NCBI GenBank assembly: GCA_023375785.1
Contig: SZWC01001505.1
Location: forward strand, 254,118 to 278,072
Length of the DNA stretch: 23,955 nt
DNA from: Penium margaritaceum
Taxonomy: Eukaryota > Streptophyta > Zygnematophyceae > Desmidiales > Peniaceae
Reading direction: 5' to 3'
Shown here: piece by piece, positions 18,288 to 23,955 of the stretch
Numbering within the stretch: position 1 is the first letter of the stretch
Layout: every line of letters starts with the position of its first letter
Program-made: the position numbers and the translations under genes
Notes under the pieces: model-generated
Databases searched by the model: none
Seen by the model: the letters and a program-made list of their open reading frames with translations, nothing else
What the model was told of the DNA's origin: nothing

Positions 18288-18913
18288 GTAGTTACCCAGA
18301 AATTTCCTGGGCTAAACGTGTGAGAGCAAGCAACCACGTGCGAGAGCCACATGACGCCATGGATGCCGAAAGCTTGCCTTCATTAGCTCGGGTACAACCA
18401 AGACAAGGAGTGAGGGGGAGCGAACGAGACTTAGCAACCGGTGAGCGTGCACTCGCCACGGGCATCACACCCAAGTGAGCACACACCGCCACCCGGGGGT
18501 CGAGCCCGACCGCTCGGCATAAAACCGAGACGGCGGCTGCTCACCAATGCACGGGTGAACCCGGCATGGTGGCACCCTAAGGATCAGCACCCGGGAAATG
18601 CAGCTCCCCCAGAAAACACTCAAGGCAAGCAACATGATGCAGGGCACGGCATTGAGAATGTACGGGCCCTAGCATTTACCACATCCCAGATTCATGGAGA
18701 AGCATAGAGAATCAGACAATGGCCACGTGTGTGTCAAGAGATGTCCCGGGGTCCAGCAGCAGCAGCAGCATGAGGACGTCCATTGCTCCTGCCAGAGCTG
18801 ACTCGCCTGTAGCTTCCCCAGGTAGGGCCATTGTCACTCAATCTGTACAGGTGTGTGCACAGTATGTGGAGGCAAGAGGGCACAGAGTTGTGAGTGGCCA
18901 ACAAACTTCAACA
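18288..18913 (-). repeat. Element B 5' LTR (right copy, 626 bp)
   Basis: Matches 10687-11315. It starts GTAGTTACCC directly at the PBS and ends CTTCAACA. The hairpin is at 18510-18533 and the B-box-like motif at 18488-18511. Confidence 0.96.
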
Positions 18914-18918
18914 CCACC
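18914..18918. other. Right target-site duplication of element B
   Basis: CCACC, identical to 10682-10686; element A sequence resumes directly after it. Confidence 0.95.
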
Positions 18919-19043
18919 ATTGTGTCCTCCATGTTGAGTCACAGCTTTGCACCAGAGAGCTTTAATCACCTGTAGTGATGATGTGTGTGTGTGTGTGCGT
19001 AGAGTCAAGAGGTCACTTGCATGTGTCACGATCATAACCAACA
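18919..19043 (-). repeat. Element A 5' LTR, outer part
   Basis: 125 bp matching 1239-1364 of the left LTR (GTGTCCTCCATGTTGAGTC ... ATAACCAACA). With 10205-10686 it makes a 607-bp LTR against 605 bp on the left. Confidence 0.95.
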
Positions 19044-19048
19044 TTGTC
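19044..19048. other. Right target-site duplication of element A (imperfect)
   Basis: TTGTC against TTGTG at 755-759. Confidence 0.55.
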
Positions 19049-19663
19049 CGTGTGACCAGTTGTAGCGTCCGGCTCGAGATTTTGCATCTCTAGGCTCAGA
19101 CAGTGATGCGTTTGGATACGTGTTGTTGTTGTGTGTGTGTCATACACGGCTTACGGTGACCCCTCGGCTCATGTCCATCCACATGCAGATCCCTGAGACT
19201 GGCGACGGTGGCAGACGACCGGCGGCTGGCGGCGACGGGCGCCCAGAAGATTCTCGTATTTCTGTGGCTTCGTGCTGTGGAAAAGCACATGGGCATGCAG
19301 CCTATCAGGACGTAGATCTCGTCGTTACGGCCGTTCTGGTTCAAACGGCTTGTCGTTCCTACTTGTCTGCAGGGAGCTATGGCCAAAACCGTGTTTTTCC
19401 CACTACTTTGTCCTGCTAGAAAAATAGCACCCTTGAGCGCCACATGTGTGTGAGCACCCACTAGGTCCGTGACACTATTTAGGTAGTCCTGGCCTCATTT
19501 GTCATCTCTCTCTGCATATTTCAACATTTGCAGTTTCTGACACTTGTGTTTGTGTCCCTAGCCAACCCCTTGCTGTTCTCACCTCCACCTGTGTGTGCTA
19601 GTGAGTTAGCTAGCTGGCTTGTGTTGCCACGCTAGCGATAGCAGTGCTAGGAGCTGTCTCTCA
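19049..19663 (+). repeat. Putative 5' LTR of element C (start unresolved)
   Basis: The right end is set by the PBS: the sequence ends GTCTCTCA just before TGGTATCA. A TATA-like CTATTTAGG lies at 19475-19483, about 190 bp from that end, which would suit an LTR promoter. The partner 3' LTR is outside the window, so the left end cannot be fixed. If A inserted into it, the first bases would be TGTCGGAC at 747-754, giving about 628 bp in total, close to the LTR lengths of A and B. Confidence 0.55.
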
Positions 19664-19676
19664 TGGTATCATAGCC
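19664..19676 (+). other. Element C primer-binding site
   Basis: TGGTATCATAGCC matches the initiator Met-tRNA complement TGGTATCAGAGCC at 12 of 13 bases and follows a CA dinucleotide. Confidence 0.8.
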
Positions 19677-20223
19677 GCAAGCTAATGCTCGCACAGCTGC
19701 GTAGCAGAGACGCAGCAACCGCCGCAGCAGTGAACGACCGCAGCCGTTGCCTTGAGGAGCAGCAGCAGCAGCGCCCCCTGTCTCGGCAAAAGGTCCTGGG
19801 AGGACCCACCACCGTTCCGACTGTTTTTTTTAGAACTCCGCGACAAGTTTTTTACAGCTCCGCGGCAACCGTTCCGCGGTGGCAGCATCTACTCCGCGCT
19901 GCTCCGCGGTGCTCCGCGGTGCTCCTCGGATGCGGAAGTTCCGCGACCGCAGCGGAACGCGTCGAGAGTATCGCGGATCCACCACGATTGAACTCGGCAT
20001 TCCGAACCCGCAATCAGCGGTGGCAGTGCGGCAGCACTCCACGGTGGATCCGCGGCTGCTCGATCTGCTCTGCGGCGGTTTTTTCGGAACACACCAGCGG
20101 TGCTCCCAGGTGGAACCGCCGTTACGAGTCCGCGGCAGCTCCGCGGTGACTCCGCGTTCGACAAACGCGGAGGCCCCGCTGCCGTCGCAGAACACACTTA
20201 CGGAGGTACCCCCGCATCTCGTG

Positions 20224-20248
20224 GAGTCGACGCGTTCCGCGTCGACTC
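20224..20248 (+). promoter_or_regulatory. Perfect 11-bp hairpin in the element C leader
   Basis: GAGTCGACGCG (20224-20234) pairs perfectly with CGCGTCGACTC (20238-20248) around a three-base TTC loop. Position between PBS and gag is where retroelement packaging or dimerisation signals lie; function is inferred only. Confidence 0.7.
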
Positions 20249-20273
20249 GACCGCGGTGGCATCTCGCGGCATT

Positions 20274-20298
20274 TCACGTCGACTCCGCGCCGACGTGA
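20274..20298 (+). promoter_or_regulatory. Second hairpin in the element C leader
   Basis: TCACGTCG (20274-20281) pairs with CGACGTGA (20291-20298), 8 bp, loop of nine bases, 25 bp after the first hairpin. Confidence 0.6.
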
Positions 20299-20607
20299 CT
20301 TACGCGGCCGCGCTCAGCCCAACCCACTCCGCGACCATCCGCGGTGAACTTCCGCGGTGAAGTGCACCGCAGAGGGGGTCCGCGGAGGAGTTCCGCGGAG
20401 AGGGTCCACGGAGGGGCTCCGCGAAGGTGAGTGGCCGCAGTAAGGTGTGCTGCAACAACACACAAAAAAAGGGGAAAAGGGGGGAAGGAGAGAGGGGGGG
20501 AACCGGCCACCATGCCGAAGCTCACCCACTCCAGCGCCACCACCGACGCAGCTGCCGAGGGCAGCACCGTCAGCGGCCAACGCCGGCCACCGCCATCGTC
20601 ACCACCG

Positions 20608-20735
20608 CGGCAGCAGCAGCAGCAGCAACAGCAGCAGCATCTGCAATAGCAGCAGCAGCAGCAGCATCAGCAGCAGCAGCAGCAGCAGCAGCAGCGGCAG
20701 CAGCCACCGCCACAATAGCAGCAGCAGCGGCGGCC
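20608..20735 (+). repeat. CAG trinucleotide microsatellite encoding polyglutamine
   Basis: Runs of CAG with some CAA, CAT and CGG. In the gag frame this is polyGln interrupted by two TAG codons, each one C-to-T step from CAG. Confidence 0.9.
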
Positions 20736-20802
20736 GCCGAGCCCGACAACATTGGCGCGCCAAGTGTGCGCGCTGGCGGACCTACAGGCGGAGAGCCGCG
20801 AT

Positions 20803-21334
20803 ACCTTGACGAGGCAGGTTGCCGAACTATAGGATCTGGTCAGGAGCTTACTGCCCCAACAGCAGTAGCAGCAGCATCCGTCGACTGACCCGAGTGAGGA
20901 CCACCTCGCCCACGGCGGTAATGCTGATGGAGTCGCGGAGAACCTCTCCGACTTCGGCGAGGAGGGCGAGGAAGAGGTGCTGCGAGCACGCCTCATCCGC
21001 CTGGAGGCGCGTCGCAGAGCGCGTGAGGCCAATGCTGCCCTCCAGGGCACCAGCTCCAGTACCAACGCTNACCTTGACGAGGCAGGTTGCCGAACTGCAG
21101 GATCTGGTCAAGAGCTTACTGCCCCAGCAGCAGCAGCAACATCCGTCGACGGATCAGAGCGAGAACCATCTCGCCCACGGCGGTAATGCTGATGGAGTCG
21201 CGGAGAACCTCTCCGACTTCGGCGAGGAGGGCGAGGAAGAGGTGCTGCGAGCACGCCTCATCCGCCTGGAGGCGCGTCGCAGAGCGCGTGAGGCCAATGC
21301 TGCCCTCCAGGGCACCAGCTCCAGTACCAACGCT
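20803..21334 (+). repeat. Direct duplication around an undetermined base
   Basis: Segment 20803-21069 is repeated at 21071-21334 with the single N (21070) exactly between. The copies differ by one codon and several transitions. Removing one copy plus the N (268 bp) puts the upstream gag frame in register with the second copy. This points to unmerged contig ends or alleles in the assembly. Confidence 0.85.
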
Positions 21335-22411
21335 GACCCAATCTCGCCGCCCACTGAGCTTTGAGGAGCTGGCTCTGCGGGCCCGCCTGGGTAAGGGGAT
21401 TGCCTCCTCGATGCCTGGCCCCACAGTGGCTTCGGCCGTTGCCCTGCCGACGGTCAAGCCACCCAAGTGGTTTGAGTCAGACCCGCCCGTCTTCCGGACT
21501 GGGAACGACTTCAAGTCCTGGTAACCGCGCTTCCGTATGTGGGCCATGAGCGAGGGAGTCCTTCCTTACTACCTCACTCCATACCAGGTGTCTGACCCCG
21601 CCCAGACACAGATGGCAATCCGCGCAGCTTCCGGCCTGATGAAGGCCGCCCCGGACTTCACCAAGGACTTCAGTCGCTTCCTTGGCGATTCGCTGACCGG
21701 CTCAGGAGCTGATCCTTGCGGGGCGTGGGCACTGGCCGTCGCCCTGTTTGAGGGCGCCACCTTGGCCTTGACGTCCCAACGCCTCGCCGACTTCAACTCC
21801 CTCTGCCAGACCGCTCAGGAGTCTGCAGCCGACTACTGGCGCCGGGCGACCCAGTTGTACGAGGAGCTTGGGGACGACGCCCCTGCGCAATACTCCGCCC
21901 TCCAGACTATCCTCTATGGCATCCACCCCGACTACGAGCACGTCTTCAGCAACTTCGACCAGACGCTACTTCGCGACATGGCAAGCGATGGGACCCTGCT
22001 GCGCTGGGCCACTCTCCACTTTCTGGATGTCGCAGGCATGGATGTCGCGAACCGCGCTCACCGCAGCACCGCTTCAGCTGCAGTTTCCGCCGCATCTCCC
22101 TCCCCGCCGTCTACAGCAACGGCGGCTCCGGCTCAGGCGAAGAAGGGCCGCAAAGCGTCGGGTGGTAGTTCCAACACGGCGGGACCAGCAGCGGCACCAG
22201 CACTGGCAGTGTCAGCCACAGCAGCAGCGGCGGGGGCAGCAGCAGCAGCGGCGGCAGCAGCAGTAGCAACGGCGGCAGCAGCAGCGGCTCAGGCAGCACG
22301 ATGGGACGCTGGCTCGTGTGCTTCAACTGCGGTGGTGACCATCGCTATCCCGACTGCACTCGCTTGACAGGACGCCCCCTGGATTGGGCCAAGATCACGC
22401 GTGGGCTATAG

Positions 22412-23955
22412 CAGGCGCACGAGGCGCGCATGCGCCAGACGTCCGGTGCGACCGCCCGCTCGGCCGCCACTACTGCAGCCGTCCCAGAGGAGTCCGCCGC
22501 CATAGCAGGCTCCTCTGCGGATCCTCGCGACCAGGCGCTCGCCGAACACGACAGGACGATCGCCGAGCTGCACCAGCTTCTCGCCCTGCGCTCATCTCAG
22601 GGAGGTGCGAGTGAGTTGACTGAGTCGAGGGGTCCTACTGCCTATGAACTGCCTGTGTCGTTGCGTGATGATGCTTGTGCTGGTCCCCATGCCCAGCCGT
22701 GTGCACGTGACGGACCCGATGACCTGTCTTGGTTGCATGCGTCTCATGTACGCTCCGTTGCTCGTCTTGCCGCGTCGCCTGCCGAGCAACCTGCTGCCGC
22801 GCCTTGTTCCATCGCCGAGTGCCACGTTGCTCCTTGTACACGTGTCACAGATGCCACATGGGTCGTGGACTCTGGTGCCACCCATCACATGACGTGTCGT
22901 CGTGACGCCTTTGTCGTCTTGCATCCCGTTGGCGCTGTTCGCTCTGTTCGCACTGCAGCTGTCCATGAGGTCCCTGTCCAGGGTGTTGGGGTTGTGCAGT
23001 TCACCGGGCCAGCTGGTCCCGTATACATCTCCGACGTCCTCTTTGTCCCTGATCTGGAACTCAGCCTGCTGTCTGTACATTCTTGCACCAAGATGGGCCT
23101 CGGTGTCACGCACACGGCTGCCGATGCTCGCATCTTTGTGCGCGACACCGGGGAAACCGTCCTCAGTGGGACGGTCGTCGACGATCTGTATCACATTAAT
23201 GGGTCTTCTTCGAGTGCACCTCCCTTGCCTCCCTCTTCCGCTGCCCGTGTTTTCATCGCTGGTGCTCTGTCCCCCCAGCACCACCGCCTCCTGCATCGAC
23301 GTCTTTGTCATGTGCACCTGGGGGCTGTCAATAGGCTGACCCGCACTCAGCCTGCTCTCGGTCTTGATGCAACGTCCTTCGAGGCGCCGCCCACGACCGA
23401 CTGTCTTGCCTGTGCCGAGGGAAAAATGCACCGGTCTACTTATCCTGCGTCTGTCTCCAGGGCTTGTCAGCCCCTGGAGCTTGTCCACTCCGACCTCATG
23501 GATCCGCTCCCTGTCGAGTTTCAGGAGGACCGCGGTCGATACGTCCTGACGTTGACTGATGACTTCACGCGCATGCGCTGGGTCTACAGCCTACGTCAGA
23601 ACAGCGATGCAGCCATTGCGGTCCGCATTTGGCTGGTCATGGCCGAACGCCAGTCTCCCCACCGCCTTCAGACCTTTCGCTCGGACCGCGGCGGTGAGTA
23701 CCTCGGTGACATGGCTCGCTCCTTCACCGAGCTCGGTGTCTTCCACAACCTCTCCGCTCCCGCCACCCCCCAGCAGAACGGTGTCTCCGAGCGCTGGAAC
23801 CGCACCATGGAGGATGCGGTCCGCGCCATGCGCACCGACAGTGCCATGCCTGAGGCCTTTGCCTTTGAGGGCATGGCATACATGACCTGGGTCTGGAACC
23901 GCATTCCCCACGGTCCCCTCCCAGGTCACCGCACGCCCTACGAGTTGTGGTATGG
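22412..23955 (+). CDS. Element C protease-integrase (open, continues past the window)
   Basis: The frame holding the zinc knuckle is open without a stop from 22412 to the last base, 514 codons. The aspartic protease motif WVVDSGATHHMTC is at about 22859-22897 (Asp codon at 22868) with ISDVLFVPDLELSLLSV after it. Integrase follows: zinc finger HRRLCH ... CLAC, first catalytic Asp in LVHSDLMDPL, second in FRSDRGGEYLG, Glu in TPQQNGVSERWNRT, then YMTWVWNRIPHG. All catalytic residues I can check are present. It is separated from gag by one TAG (22409-22411), where CTATAG probably replaces CTGCAG. RT is expected beyond the edge. Confidence 0.93.

Larger units (their letters stand above)
10687..18913 (-). 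mobile_element. Element B: complete Ty1/copia retrotransposon nested in the LTR of A
   Basis: 8227 bp on the minus strand with LTRs of 629 bp (left, 3') and 626 bp (right, 5'), TG...CA ends, PBS, polypurine tract, one gag-pol frame, a pre-gag ORF, and a perfect CCACC duplication. Protein similarity to A is clear throughout, so A and B are related families of one lineage. The LTRs have drifted: I count about a dozen differences in the first 200 bp from the CTACA end. Seven stops and a protease motif change make it non-autonomous now, but it has no frameshift in gag-pol. Confidence 0.97.
760..19043 (-). mobile_element. Element A: full-length decayed Ty1/copia retrotransposon, split by element B
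   Basis: Element A reads on the minus strand, so its 5' LTR is on the right and its 3' LTR on the left. It comprises 760-10686 and 18919-19043, about 10.05 kb once element B (10687-18913) and the duplicated CCACC are removed. It has the LTRs, PBS, polypurine tract, gag and pol of the copia order (integrase before RT). It is larger than B mainly because of a 1253-bp tandem duplication upstream of gag and a longer leader. At least five frameshifts, many in-frame stops and a changed RT catalytic residue show it cannot move on its own. Its two LTRs differ visibly, and it was already in place when B inserted, so it is older than B. Confidence 0.93.
19677..20511 (+). other. Element C 5' leader, CCGCGG-rich and structured
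   Basis: 835 bp between PBS and gag. It contains 12 copies of CCGCGG between 19860 and 20398 and two adjacent inverted repeats (20224-20248 and 20274-20298). Open frames here look like by-products of the GC-rich repeats; none has a domain. A purine-rich run (20463-20500) comes just before the gag start. Confidence 0.75.
20512..22411 (+). pseudogene. Element C gag with zinc knuckle (broken)
   Basis: The ATG at 20512 lies in GCCACCATG, a full Kozak context, and the protein begins MPKLTHSS (A and B also begin MP). Parts: polyglutamine tract, coiled coil (RARLIRLEARRRAREANAAL), Gag core at about 21400-22060 (WFESDPPVFRTG, YWRRATQLYEELG, LRWATLHFLDVAG), Ser/Gly linker and the knuckle CFNCGGDHRYPDC at 22319-22357. 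The knuckle spacing is CX2CX3HX4C, one residue shorter than in A and B. Breaks: TAG in the polyQ tract and after VAEL, a duplication with an N at 21070, a frame change near 21340, a TAA at 21523, a frame change near 22180, and a TAG at 22409. Confidence 0.85.
19049..23955 (+). mobile_element. Element C: Ty1/copia retrotransposon, plus strand, cut by the window edge
   Basis: Opposite orientation to A and B. It has a PBS at 19664, a leader, gag, zinc knuckle, protease and integrase in copia order; RT, RNase H and the 3' LTR would lie beyond 23955. Its Gag and protease are only distantly like those of A and B and its leader has no pre-gag ORF, so it is another family. The start of its 5' LTR is not certain and may be at about 747, left of element A. 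Confidence 0.85.

Noticed and set aside
19619..20149. 176-codon ORF in the element C leader as a counterpart of the pre-gag ORF
   Set aside because: It starts inside the LTR, crosses the PBS, has no hydrophobic tail or Ala-rich region and no similarity to the A/B protein.
22190..22367. Poly-alanine C-terminus of element C Gag
   Set aside because: It appears only in the frame left behind by an indel near 22180; the correct frame gives a Ser/Gly linker leading into the zinc knuckle.
20640..22411. UAG reassigned to glutamine in the host code
   Set aside because: Many TAG codons of C fall at Gln positions, but TAG also replaces Trp in A and B, and TGA and TAA stops and frameshifts are present as well; simple decay explains them. 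It is kept only as an alternative for the TAG shared by A and B.

Overview
This window is almost entirely retrotransposon sequence from a GC-rich eukaryotic nuclear genome. Three Ty1/copia-type LTR elements (Pseudoviridae-like; order gag, CCHC zinc knuckle, protease, integrase, RT, RNase H) fill roughly 745-23955. I recognise no host gene, rRNA or tRNA gene. The primer-binding sites complementary to initiator Met-tRNA, the copia type, and stop codons that look like C-to-T decay at CAG/CTG (CHG) sites suggest the green lineage (alga or early land plant), but the species cannot be told from this sequence.

Layout. 1-754: flank with an 18-bp minisatellite (71-196), inverted relics of the same unit, and nothing I can call a gene. 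760-10686 plus 18919-19043: element A, minus strand, about 10.05 kb, with LTRs of about 605 bp. It is heavily decayed: five frameshifts, many stops, a YVND instead of YVDD motif in RT, and a 1253-bp tandem duplication upstream of gag. 10687-18913: element B, minus strand, 8227 bp, LTRs of 626-629 bp. B sits inside the 5' (right-hand) LTR of A and is flanked by a perfect 5-bp target-site duplication, CCACC. Its gag-pol is one uninterrupted reading frame of about 1772 codons broken only by seven stop codons, and its protease motif is DFGA instead of DSGA. From about 19049 to the window end: element C, plus strand, a different copia family. It has a putative 5' LTR ending at 19663, a PBS, a strongly structured CCGCGG-rich leader, a decayed gag starting in a perfect Kozak context at 20512, and an open protease-integrase frame running off the right edge. 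A may itself have landed in the 5' LTR of C, giving a three-layer nest.

How it works together. In an intact A/B-type element, the LTR drives one transcript; reverse transcription is primed at the PBS (TGGTATCAGAGC on the minus strand) and at the polypurine tract next to the 3' LTR; gag-pol is one polyprotein. The most unusual point is that A and B, though clearly divergent, both carry an additional sense ORF between the 5' LTR and gag. It encodes an alanine-rich protein ending in a long hydrophobic segment and a PPLF motif. C has no such ORF. I regard this pre-gag ORF as the best candidate for something undescribed. Secondary candidates are a structure-conserved hairpin beside a Pol III B-box-like motif in the A/B LTRs, and two adjacent perfect hairpins in the C leader.
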